From contig JAUJYZ010000996.1 in NCBI GenBank assembly GCA_033675265.1, positions 107,001 through 171,000 on the forward strand: 64,000 nt of DNA, written 5' to 3'. Position 1 is the first letter of the stretch, and each line of letters opens with the position of its first letter. This DNA comes from Actinostola sp. cb2023 (taxonomy: Eukaryota > Cnidaria > Anthozoa > Actiniaria > Actinostolidae). Below, piece after piece: positions 1 to 10,117 of the stretch. The translations under genes were made by a program, and so were the position numbers. The notes below the pieces were generated by a model. The model was not told the DNA's origin. It made no database searches and saw only the letters and a program-made list of their open reading frames with translations.

Positions 1-573
1 ATCATTAGTGTACCTGTCACAGTTCTTCATGCACCTAATCAATCATTAGTGTACCTGTCACAGTTCTTCATGCACCTAATCAATCATTAGTGTACCTGTC
101 ACAGTTCTTCATGCACTTAATCAATCATTAGTGTACCTGTCACAGTTCTTCATGCACCTAATCAATCATTAGTGTACCTGTCACAGTTCTTCATGCACCT
201 AATCAATCATTAGTGTACCTGTCACAGTTCTTCATGCACCTAATCAATCATTACTGTACCTGTCACAGTTCTTCATGCACCTAATCAATCATTACTGTAC
301 CTGTCACAGTTCTTCATGCACCTAATCAATCATTAGTGTACCTGTCACAGTTCTTCATGCACCTAATCAATCATTAGTGTACCTGTCACAGTTCTTCATG
401 CACCTAATCAATCATTTGTATACCTGTCACAGTTCTTCATGCACCTAATCAATCATTAGTGTACCTGTCACAGTTCTTCATGCACCTAATCAATCATTAG
501 TGTACCTGTCACAGTTCTTCATGCACCTAATCAATCATTAGTGTACCTGTCACAGTTCTTCATGCACCTAATC
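1..573. repeat. 41-bp minisatellite spanning the mARC exon 5 splice donor
   Basis: About 14 near-identical 41-bp units run from the window edge to about 573. On the minus strand each unit holds the last coding bases of mARC exon 5 (ending AACTGTGACAG) followed directly by a splice donor GTACACTAATG. The copy nearest the gene is the functional exon end at 547. The array therefore repeats an exon-intron border about 14 times. Variants are single substitutions (for example TTACTG for TTAGTG). Confidence 0.93.
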
Positions 574-946
574 TCAACATCATTTACTTTAAGCTGCTTC
601 CAATTATCCTGAAACATCAATAATTTAATAAGTAAATAATTAACAAAGCAAACAAACAATAATTCAATATTATCCTAACCTCATCAAAAGTCTTGGTACC
701 GTTTATGATCACATTGGGTCTAAACCTTGCCATAGTAATAGGAGTGTCCAGCTCATTATTCAAAGCAGCAAGGGCTTCTGTCGTAGTGACCAACAATGGT
801 GCAAAGTCTCCAAATCCATGCTGTGATAAAACAATCATGACTGATCAGGGACGGATCCAGAGATTTTGCAAAGGGGGACATTGGTTTCAGCCAAATTTTA
901 TGTAAATATATATATTTTTTGGCAAAAAAGGTATTTGAATTTACAA

Positions 947-979
<33 letters not shown>

Positions 980-3900
980 ATGCGCCTCCTTCGCCCCACC
1001 CTAAATCTGCCCCTGCTGATAAGTGACACATTTATTTCATCATCCTAATAAGCCAGTTCGAAGTTTAAGAATAAGGTTCAGTGCGCATGCGATTTTATCC
1101 CGAATTAATCACCTTCTTTTGTTATTTAAAAATAATAAAAATAACACAAACGTTAACAAAAGAAGGTGATAAATTCGGGATAAAATCACATGAGCACTGA
1201 ACCTTATTCTTAAACTTCGAACTGGCTTATTCACAATATATTTAAGAATAACTACAGTTCTTTACTATACTCAACTATCCTTTATATGTAATACCTATTA
1301 CTGAACACAACCATCAAGTGGTGTATTACCTTGTCGTCAGGTTTGGCAACATCACCCCAAATTTCATCATTTGCTATAAATCTAGGTTTTGTCATGTAGT
1401 AAAGTTTACATCCAGGTTTATTCAGGTACTTGGATAACCATGCTGCAGCTTCCTGCCCAGCTGATTGTCCTTCTCCAACTACACCAAAAACACTGGAATC
1501 ATTCAGAACAATTAGTATTTTAGTACTGCGATTAGTAAATCTGATACAAAACTTTTACATAAACTTTAATTTTCTCAGTGAAAACTACTTGTATCATCAA
1601 AACTATAATAAAACATGAAATCATAATCTGTTGCATCATGTTGTAAATCAGATACGGCGCTGTAAACACTACTAACCCCTATTGTAAGTGTGACACTGAA
1701 GGTATTCCAATACTTATTAAAATAGTTGATAGATCAAAAATATAGAAATTCCAGAGCCAGGAGCCTCCATATCCTCCATATCTGTATATATTAAATGTTA
1801 TTATATGATTTACTTGATTTTCTTTGTTCGTCATGTAGGGACTTATATCCTGTATTACCCTGCTCATTATGAATTCAAGGGCTTTATCTAATAGATCAAA
1901 CCTGTGAATAGCTATAGTGGGTTTTATCCAGATAAATCCCTTGACCTATACATGTACTTCCCTCGGTCATCTATGTGTGGGTAGACTTAGAAATGTTCTA
2001 CCGTGCAACCCAATTTTGAAGACAAAATATTATGTAGCGCGCTTTACCTGTATACACCTATTCCAAATATCGTTGTCCACGCCGAAAGCAACAAGCAACA
2101 AGCTGACGACCGCAAAGGACTTTGGGAATCTCCTAATTAATTTATTTATCCGTGGTACTTGAGAAGTTATCCCTACGAGCGTTGAATAGCAATCATTTGG
2201 AACTATTCGGCAATTTGAAAATGCATGTTGTCAAAATGTCTACGGGTGAATAAATGAATAAGGAGAAAGTCCCAAAGTCCTTTGCAGTCGTCAAAGTCCT
2301 TTGCAGTCGTCAGCTTGTTGCTTGTTGCTTTCGGCCCAGACAACGATTTTTGGAATAGGTGTATACAGCCTGCTGGACTGACTGATGTTGCGAACAAAAA
2401 TCGTTTAAATGGCTAACAATAATGAAGATCATTATAGCTATTAGTATTTCAATGAATAGAATTGAAATCCAAATTTTGCCTCGGAAACGTTTCCCGAGTC
2501 ATCAACAATACGATGAAAAACATAAGCGGTAATGAGTCAGTTGTAGACATTTAAAGAATAAAAACAGGAATCTTTCAATGTCAGCATTTGTTTTTCGTGT
2601 CTATTCTAATAAACGCCCCCTTTCGAGTGGGTGTCTCTAATAAACGCCCCTCTATGGGGGCGTTTATTAGAAAGGGGCGTTTAAAAGAGGGAGGCGTATG
2701 TTAACAGTTTTTCTCCTGAAGGGGGGCATTTATTGGAGGGAGGCGTTTATTTGAGGCTGGGCGTTTATTTGAGGAAATACGGTAAGCAATTATTTGGCTT
2801 TTTCCCATGGGAATTTATGAACAATAATCTAATTACTGACGTAATAGATCAATATTAACTATAAGACCAGTATATAACCTAATGCTTTTGAATTCTGTGG
2901 TGTTAAGTGGTAGTGCTACTTCCAGTGTTTCCATGTTAGGTGCATCCAAGCAAAGGCCATTGTTTGCAGCAATAATTGATGGTTTTACAAGAGCTAATGC
3001 AGGCCTTTCACGTGCACTGATAAACCTGTCCTTTTCATTCAGGATGATCCATCGCCTAAAAGGTAAAATTGAGAAAAATACAGGTTATTTTGATGATAGT
3101 TTATATTTCATATACAGTCATTTGCAAAAATTCTGGCCGCTACGAAATATCAATATATCGGGTGCATTATGGGTAATTAAATAATCGAAAATTCCCCATA
3201 AAGCGGGTTAACGCTTGCAAAGTTGGTAGAAATATTTAGTATAATGTTTATTTTAGTCTTACGTTTGTTGTTTGTAAATTTTACTTCATTTAATAGTATT
3301 AGTGATGCACCCGATATATTGATATATTGATATATCGTGGCGGCCAGAATTTTTGCAAATGACTGTAACTCTTTAAATATTAATAATAATAATAATATAA
3401 TAACTATTTTCATTACTATGGTCAGAGTTTATAAATACGCTAGGTTTTAGATGTACACTTAAGTGCTAGCTGTATCAAATGCTTTATTATTAGTTACATT
3501 GAAGAAATGTTCAACACTCAGCGTGTGTCCATTGAGTTATGGATGCATGCTCGCATACGCTAATTAACCAATCAGAGCGCGCATTATATTTTAGCTATGT
3601 TATAAGTAATAAAATTATTGTCAAATAACCCTGTGACCCCAACCCTACCAATCCAGTCCTATTCCTAATCCAGACCTAACCCTCCCTACCTCTCAACCAG
3701 ACCTACCTCACCCTAACCAAAAAGGGAAAGGGGAGGGAGGAGAGGGAGAGCACAGAGGGAGGAAGGCCTGACGCACATGGATTGGCCTGTGTCAGACGTT
3801 CAGATTCTGGATGTTTCCCTGATTCCACCCTGATTGGATAAAACACAAAGGTCAGAAATGTCACAACCAGAAATAACACCTTGCATCTCTTCCCTTGCTG

Positions 3901-4741
3901 GCAAACGAGCATGTCTCTGTACTTTATCTACAAATCCTGGTTGTCTAAAAGAAACGAGTACTTGGGGATTTTGAGACGAAGTCTAGGGAAACAAAATGAA
4001 CACTGCAAAATTGTTGTTGACAATGGCGCCAGATGTAATTTCAATGGACTTTGACCTGATCACATGCGTTTATTCCCCTCTCATGCTTCGATCACGTGAA
4101 TGTAATGCCTGAGCGGGAGGTATTAAGACTTGACGCCTGCCACGTGCACGTGACATGCTCTCGACAAATGAAAAAACGAGTTTGACTTTGGGGATATAAC
4201 AATGCTTGTTGTACTTAGAACTGATTGGAAAGCAGTAAACAGTTTTACAGTAATAATTAACTCCAACACCATCAAGGCCGTGTTTATTGACACATGGCAG
4301 TCTTGACATGACAGTTGGCAAAGTAGAAGTGATTTTGATTGGTTGTCATTTTCAGAGATCATGTTTCTAGGGGGCAGTGTAAGGCTTTTTTTCTCCTTCT
4401 ATTTCCCCTTTCTTTCTTCCCCCCTCCCCTCCCCTGCCACAAAAAGCCCCACCCCCTCCCCCAAGCCAGATGAGATCCACCCCTAATCTATTATATTTCT
4501 ATCAGTATCTCAGTAGTCGAGAGAGATAATGTTTGTACCTGTCATGCTGTAAGCCTTGATCAAAGCACATAGCGCAGTCCACTGGGATTCCTTTACATGA
4601 CTTGACTGGATAAATAAACAATCCAGAAACTTTACCAACACAATGAAACTCGTGTCTTTGTCTTCTTCTCCAGTACATTACTGCTGCAACAGCAATAGCT
4701 ACAGTCGAAACAGATAGTACTACAAACTTGGAATAACTCAT
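547..4741 (-). CDS. MTARC: Mitochondrial amidoxime-reducing component (MOSC protein), 3' end outside window
   Basis: Molybdenum-cofactor enzyme of the outer mitochondrial membrane that reduces N-hydroxylated compounds with cytochrome b5. Exons (minus): 4539-4741, 2879-3055, 1330-1492, 680-820, 547-608; all junctions keep phase. Exon 1 begins MSYSKFVVLSVSTVAIAV, a hydrophobic signal anchor followed by RRRQR, then the MOSC N-terminal barrel signature VGKVSGLFIYPVKSCKGIPV. Exon 2 gives RWIILNEKDRFISARERP, exon 3 AAAWLSKYLNKPGCKLYY, exon 4 ARFRPNVIINGTKTFDE (the family FRPNIVI motif), exon 5 DNWKQLKVNDVEIRC. The MOSC C-terminus with the cofactor cysteine lies beyond position 1. An in-frame ATG at 4777 would add 12 residues; I prefer 4741, directly before the anchor. 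MTARC1 versus MTARC2 cannot be assigned because the family duplicated in vertebrates. Confidence 0.9.
846..1015. mobile_element. Short hAT-like MITE with a poly-G core
   Basis: Lies in the mARC intron between exons 3 and 4. The left end CAGGGACGGATCCAGAG and the right end CTAAATCTGCCCCTG are imperfect inverted ends resembling the CAGGGGCGGATCCAG ends of hAT elements (family knowledge). CTGAT flanks both sides, a possible 5-bp target duplication, shorter than the usual hAT 8 bp. An uninterrupted run of 31 G lies at 947-977. Confidence 0.55.
1049..1229. mobile_element. Palindromic foldback element
   Basis: Two long arms face each other: TAAGCCAGTTCGAAGTTTAA at the left and its complement ending TTCGAACTGGCTTA at the right. 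Pairing continues through most of the 181 bp (for example AATCACCTTCTTTTGTTA with TAACAAAAGAAGGTGAT) and leaves a short AT-rich loop. No ORF. It sits in a mARC intron. Confidence 0.7.
2048..2368. mobile_element. Inverted-repeat element in mARC intron 2
   Basis: The left arm (CTGTATACACCTATTCC, then AAGCAACAAGCAACAAGCTG and GCAAAGGACTTTGGGA) is mirrored at the right (CCCAAAGTCCTTTGCAGTCG, CAGCTTGTTGCTTGTTGCTT, GGAATAGGTGTATACAG). The right arm carries a 17-bp internal direct duplication (AAGTCCTTTGCAGTCGT). No coding capacity. Confidence 0.6.
2598..2785. repeat. Degenerate GGGCGTTTATT repeat cluster
   Basis: Multiple copies of AATAAACGCCCC and its complement GGGGCGTTTATT in both orientations, ending near ATACGGTA. 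The same motif (AATAAGCGCCCC...TTTACGGTA) recurs at 15081-15631, so both are probably copies of one dispersed family. Confidence 0.5.
3115..3365. mobile_element. Tc1/mariner-like MITE, copy 1
   Basis: The ends CAGTCATTTGCAAAAATTCT and AGAATTTTTGCAAATGACTG are perfect inverted repeats, flanked by TA on both sides (3113-3114, 3366-3367), the classic Tc1/mariner target site. The subterminal ATATATCGGGTGCAT is also mirrored. No transposase, so non-autonomous. It lies in mARC intron 1, just upstream of exon 2. A diverged second copy is at 12599-12859. Confidence 0.8.
3370..4538. other. mARC intron 1, remaining sequence without a recognised gene
   Basis: No coding exon is recognised. Positions 3630-3720 are rich in CCTAACC/CCAGACCTA, degenerate and not a telomere. 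Positions 4385-4460 are C/T-rich. Open frames here look random. Confidence 0.5.
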
Positions 4742-5213
4742 TTTAAACCTCCCTGATCTGATCGCTGATCGGGACAAATGTCATTAGTCTCGAGTGTATT
4801 TTAGTAAGTAGTCAAATCAGAGCGCCAAATGCAAATCATGCGCACAAGAATGCGCACAACACGTTTACAAATACCACAGGAATCCCAGAAGTATTGTAAT
4901 AATACGACAATTGTACATATTGTACGAAAGCATTTTTATTATAAAGTTTGTATTATAGCTTTGTGTACTTGAGTGATATTTTTGTCCATTCGTTACGTGC
5001 AAAAACAACATTATAAATATTTTCAATAAATAACTGACTGCCATAGATTCCACAGGTATCCCATAGCAAGCTGAAAAGCGTTCACGCGCGAGTTTCAACT
5101 TTATTGTAACTCGCGTCTAAATGCGTCTAAATTAAACTGTGTTTTGGAGAACTTTGTATCACAACAGTTTCTTTATTTCTACGAGTATGTCTAAAGATCT
5201 TTAGCCGGCTAGG
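4742..5213. promoter_or_regulatory. Shared divergent promoter region, mARC/ADAT3
   Basis: The start codons of mARC (minus, 4741) and ADAT3 (plus, 5214) are 472 bp apart and point away from each other, so this interval must hold both promoters. An octamer-like ATGCAAAT is present near 4829. CpG-containing words (ACGCGCGAG, AACTCGCGTC) cluster close to the ADAT3 side. No TATA box can be assigned. Function is inferred from position only. Confidence 0.5.
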
Positions 5214-8200
5214 ATGCGTCAAGAACAAGAACAGCATCCAGCTAAGAAACTCAAACTGGACTCGTGTTGTATGTAATGTTTTCATTTATTTTTTACCTTA
5301 TAAACTGTGTTTACATTTTAGTATATACCATTTTATATACCATTTTAGGTTTGAATGATGAAGTAGAACAAGGAAGTTCCAAACCGGTAGCTATTCTCGC
5401 TGCACAATACACGCGTCCAGTGGAAACAGGTAAATTGTTCAGCTTAGAAATACAGTAATGTAAGTTACTTTTATTGTACAACTACATTATATGTATTATT
5501 AAAGCTAAGTAATTCACAGTTTCTTTCTTATTTGGTTGATAGTTTCCGTTTACGTGGCAGAGCTTCTCAATCCAAAACTAGCTTCAAAATATATCAGGTC
5601 AGAAAAATTATGATCGTCTAGATTTTAAATATTTTCAAAACACTTAACTTACATATAGTAAATTTCAAATAACTAAATCATTCAACCATTCAAACGTTGT
5701 ATTCATCAGGGAACTCAAAGAAACGTTTCCATTGAAAGATCTTCAACATCTGAAGAGAATCAAACGCACATCCACCGAAGAAAGAGGTATCTATTGATGT
5801 TAGATATGGTAATTAATAATTAATAATAAATAAATAAATAATTTTATTAAAATTAATTAAACTATAAAAATATATAATAAATCCTAGTAATTTATTAATG
5901 GTAGTAGTACTGAGTGGAGTGATAAAATCACAAGTATGATTACAGACAGAATTGGACGAAACGAAGTCTGAGAAAAATAATGAAAAATAATGAAAAATTC
6001 CTCCAAGGTGATTTCCTGTTGCTATGGTGATTTGTATCAATGCAGTGATTGGTGGATTTATCTGAAAGCAGTAAACTGATTGGCTCACATAACTGTCCAA
6101 TTACAGGTGTCTAATTACAGCCAACTGTCTGATTACAGTTATCTGATTACAACTTCCAGATTGATTAGTGAAAATACACTAAGCAGTCTGATTTGTAATT
6201 GATTAGACAGTATATAACAAAGAATGTAATAACACTGTAATAAGTAATCCCATGTGGTCTAGTGGTTAGGATTGCTGGTTTTACAGGCTAGTTTTCACAC
6301 CAGATTGATTCTGGCAGCAGATTCGCCAGCAGCAGATTCGACCAGCAGCAGATTGGCAGCAGCAGATTGGGATTGATGTCATTTTGACGTCACAGATTTC
6401 AGAATCTGCTGCTGGCTTGACAGCAGATTCACTGAGCAGGGTAGGGAAGGGAATATGATTGTTTAACAGTTTGTACTGCAAACGAACACTAAGAATAGAT
6501 TCAGCGTTGGAAACGGGTGATAAACATTACAAACTAGTGCCGCGGAGGCAAAATAGCCACAATATATAAAGTAACTCAATGTGATGTGGATGGGCTTCCT
6601 AATAGCTGTATTAAACTTGTACATGACAACTGAGCTAACCATATCAAAGCAAACCACTGGTCTGCGTACTTGGTTGCATTTGAATGACCTTAGACAACCA
6701 GTAACGCAACACCGGATGTGTGATTACACAATAAATGTATGTCAATTATCAATGCTCAAAGAAAGACAATCAAACATAACATGTGATGTCAAGTTTTAAA
6801 ATATTTAAAATTCGTATTAGAATTACTTATTAGGCTGCTTCCACACTGTTTATGTTGTTTATGTTTGGAGTCTCCAGTATCGAAAGGTTAAAAGGTTTGA
6901 GCTGGCGTTTTTGTCTTGTTGTCGTTCTTCCCTTCCCTACCCCTGCTCAGTGAATCTGCTGTCAAGCCAGCAGCAGATTCTGAAATCTGTGATGTCAAAA
7001 TGACGTCAATCCCAATCTGCTGCTGCCAATTTGCTGCTGGTCGAATCTGCTGCTGGCGAATCTGCTGCCAGAATCAATCTGGTAGTTTTCACCCAGGTGG
7101 CCTGAGTATCCCGTGTATAAAAAATAATAAAGTTGAAGTTGAAGCTCAATTCAAGGCCTGGGATTTCCTTTTACATGTTGACATAACAATTATTTTTTTT
7201 TTTCATATTTTTTAAGGAGAAATATTACAAGTCTTAATAAAACCAGTGTCAAATGATGAGTTGGTTATTAAGAAGTACAACAAGACATGTGAAGGATTAG
7301 GTCAGCCCTATATTGTACAGGTACCTAAACATCTACCTTTGACAAGAGAACAGTTTAATGAAGCTTCTAATTTATGGCCAACAAGTTTTCATGAAGATAA
7401 AGAGTAAGTATAAGTATTTTATGTGTTACTGGTTCCCTCATCCACCAAATCACCTATTTACATTAATAAAATGTATATTTATTATTCATATTAGAGTATT
7501 TCTTTTTTTCAGCATTACTAAAATGATCTCTGGTGAACTGTTTGATGATGCTGCTGTACATCAAATCAATAAATATATGTTGATGGCCATCGAAGCAGCT
7601 AAAACAGGGAAAAGTAATGGCATGGTAAGAGAAGATATGAAAAAGTAGATATGATAATATAATTAAAATAGGATAAATAATAAACCATGGGTTGGTTGTG
7701 TGAATTAAATGGGAGTCATTTATACCAAGAAATGATTAAAATTTTTCACAATTTTGTTCAATTTCTATTTTTAGGTTGCTATAGGAAAAGTAGTAGTTGA
7801 TAATGATCCAAAAAAGGAAAAATTGTTGCTATTGCTTATGATTTACGTTGCCATGGATAACCCTTGCAACATGCAGTCATGGTTGTTATTGACCTAATTG
7901 CGCAAAGTCAATCAGGTGGTACTTGGAACTTAGGATATCAGCAAGATGGTATTTGGACATTGCACACTGACAGGACACAGAAAAAAACAACAAGTACGAA
8001 CAATCAAACAAGTACACCACAACATGACAAGAAATGGCCATATCTGTGCACTGGATATGACTTGTATATCACAAGGGGAGCCATGTAAACATGTAAGATT
8101 TCACTCATTTTTGACTCTACTAAAAATGTTTCATTTATTCTTCCCTAATAATAACTCTCATTTTTTATTCCCTTTCATTCTCTCATTTGTTTATTCCCTT

Positions 8201-9666
8201 TCATTCAATTCATTTATTTAGTCCCTTTCATTCTCTCATTTTATTTTTTTTCCTTTCATTTTCTCATTTGCTTAGTTCCTTTCATTCTTTCATTTGTTTA
8301 GTCCTTTTCATTCTCTCATTTGTTTAGAACCCTAAAAATTCATTCTCTCATATATTTAGTCCCTTTCATTCTCTCATTTGAAATTTTTAGTCCCTTTCAT
8401 TCTCTCATTTGTTTAATTTCCCTTTCATTTTCTCTGGATTTTATGACCCTTTCATTCTCTCATTTATTTAGTCCCTTTCATTTTCTCATTTCTTTAGTCC
8501 ATTTCATTCTGTTGTTTGTTTGGTTTTTTTCATTCTCTCATTTGTTTAGTTATTTTCATTCTCAAAAATTTATTTAGTCCCTTTCATTTCTCATTTAAAC
8601 TTTAGTCCCTTTCATTTTCTGGATCATTTATTTAGTCCCTTTCATTCTCTCATATTATGAAACATTGTTAGTCCCTTTCTATTCTCATCAAATGTTTAGT
8701 TCCTTTCATTCTCTCATTTGATTTTAGTCCCTTTCATTCTCTCAATGGGTTTAGTTCCTTTCATTCTCTCATTTGTTTAGTCCCTTTCATTCTCCTCATT
8801 TTTTAGTCCCTTTCATTCTCTCATTTATTTAGTCCCTTTCATTCTCTCATTTATTTAGTCCCTATTCATTATCATTTATTTAAACCCCTTTCATTCTCTC
8901 ATTGTTTTAGTGACCTAATTTCAAAGTCTCAGGTTTACTTAGGAACTTAGGATTCTCAGCAAGATGGTACTTGGACATTCCTGGTTTCATTCAGGACTCA
9001 GAAACAAACTTAGTACGAACTTTCAAACAAGTCATTTATTTAGTGGGCCCTTGTGTACTGGATATGACTTGTATATCACAAGGGAGCCATGTGTCATGTA
9101 AGATTTCACTCATTTTTGACTCTATCTTTTTGTTTCTTGTTTAATCCCTTTCATTCTGTCATTTGTTTAGTCCCTTTCATTCTGTCATTTATTTATTCCC
9201 TTTCATTCTGTCATTTGTTTAGTCCCTTTCATTCTCTCATTTGTTTAGTCCCTTTCATTCTCTCATTTATCTCATCATTTATTTAGTCCCTTTCATTCTC
9301 TCATTTGTTTAGTCCCTTTCATTCTTTCATTTGTTTAGTCCCTTTCATTCTCTCATTTGTTTAGTCCCTTTCATTCTCTCATTTGTTTAGTCCCTTTCAT
9401 TCTCTCATTTGTTTAGTCCCTTTCATTCTCTCATTTGTTTAGTCCCTTTCATTCTCTCATTTATTGATTTGAATGTTTTCAGGTGTGCAATGTCCCTTGT
9501 TCATTCAAGAATTAGACGAGTATTTTATGGCTGCAGGGATTCTAATGCAGGAGCCCTTGGTAGTAAATATTCACTTCATGTACAAGATGGTCTCAACCAC
9601 CATTTCCAGACTTTTTGTGGAGTTTTACAAAGACAGTGTGATGAAATTGTTTTCATTAACCCGTGA
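5214..9666 (+). CDS. ADAT3: tRNA-specific adenosine deaminase subunit ADAT3
   Basis: Non-catalytic partner of ADAT2 in the enzyme that converts wobble A34 to inosine in tRNAs. Exons: 5214-5268, 5349-5429, 5543-5597, 5710-5786, 7217-7403, 7513-7624, 7775-8092, 9483-9666. The start [18 protein letters not shown] includes a basic KKLK. Family blocks: [52 protein letters not shown] (zinc-ligand His; Val where ADAT2 has the catalytic Glu, as in other ADAT3 proteins), [13 protein letters not shown], then [34 protein letters not shown] and stop after IVFINP. Exon 7 as written has frame breaks: one after DNDP, a lost stretch around CHG-DNPLQHA, and an extra G before the EPC motif. The EPC-MC cysteine pair is restored if the donor at 9092 is used instead of 8092. 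Either a decaying copy or sequencing error; identity is firm. Confidence 0.88.
6248..7120 (+). pseudogene. tRNA-Glu-like sequence split by a transposon insertion
   Basis: TCCCATGTGGTCTAGTGGTT (from 6248), followed by AGGATT, matches the 5' half of tRNA-Glu including box A. After the inserted element, TTTTCACCCAGGTGGCCTGA (7086 on) matches the anticodon arm (TTC) and variable region; box B is degraded (GAGTATCCC). An extra ACAGGCTAG segment precedes the duplicated site, so this was already a pseudogene or a tRNA-derived SINE head before the insertion. It lies in ADAT3 intron 4. Confidence 0.6.
6299..7083. mobile_element. 785-bp long-TIR element with 9-bp target duplication
   Basis: The arms begin ACCAGATTGATTCTGGCAGC and end GCTGCCAGAATCAATCTGGT. 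Pairing extends about 150 bp per arm through CAGCAGATTCG repeats and TGACGTCA to CTACCCTGCTCAG-like words. The flanking AGTTTTCAC (6290-6298 and 7084-7092) is a perfect 9-bp target-site duplication. Long arms plus 9 bp suggest a Mutator-like (MULE) or foldback non-autonomous element. No transposase in the core. Confidence 0.78.
8093..9482 (+). repeat. 25-bp CATTCTCTCATTTGTTTAGT minisatellite with an embedded copy of ADAT3 exon 7 end
   Basis: ADAT3 intron 7. Units of TTTAGTCCCTTTCATTCTCT plus CATTTG repeat about 45 times, with many indels in the first half and clean copies after 9130. At about 8930-9092 the array is interrupted by a mosaic second copy of the end of exon 7 (CAGCAAGATGGTACTTGGAC, GGATATGACTTGTATATCAC) followed by a donor (GTAAGATTTCACTC) identical to that at 8093. 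The second copy keeps the correct EPC reading frame better than the first. Confidence 0.8.
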
Positions 9667-10117
9667 AACAAAGTGTACTAATTAGGGTTTCCGAGGTGGA
9701 GTGTAATAGTCAGATAAACACAATAGAAAACAAAAGAATTAGAGTGAAGTAGTGCTAAATACGCTAAAGTGTATTTCACGGGTTTATGAAAACCACTCTA
9801 CTATTTTATTTTACATTTTTTAAATTTAATTTTTCCACGTTATATAGTTGTCAGGACGTGATACTTGTGGTTAGTCACCCGTAAAGCTGTTCGATAATTT
9901 ATGCAAATGTCCTTTGTTGGGAATTCACGTTAAGACCTTGTGACGTAACAAGACATATTTCGATTACTTCGTGACGAACCAAGCACGACGTGGAAGGAAT
10001 ACGGTGCATTTTACTTTCAAACGAAATATTCTTCTTCCGTGAGTATCACAGAAAGCTTTTACACCAACTTGGTTGAGTTTAATCGCAGTTTTATTCGCAA
10101 GGACGATTAACAGCGAA
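9667..10117. other. Intergenic region between ADAT3 and the mucin gene
   Basis: AT-rich, no exon seen. It must hold the ADAT3 3' UTR and the mucin promoter. A CRE-like TGACGTAA lies near 9940. Nothing else recognised. Confidence 0.4.

Noticed and set aside
3630..3720. CCCTAACC-like telomeric sequence
   Set aside because: Motifs are irregular (CCTACC, CCAGACC) with no consistent period; ordinary intron sequence.
8320..8577. Phe/Ser-rich open frame in the ADAT3 intron
   Set aside because: Generated by the TTTCATTCTCTCATTTG repeat.
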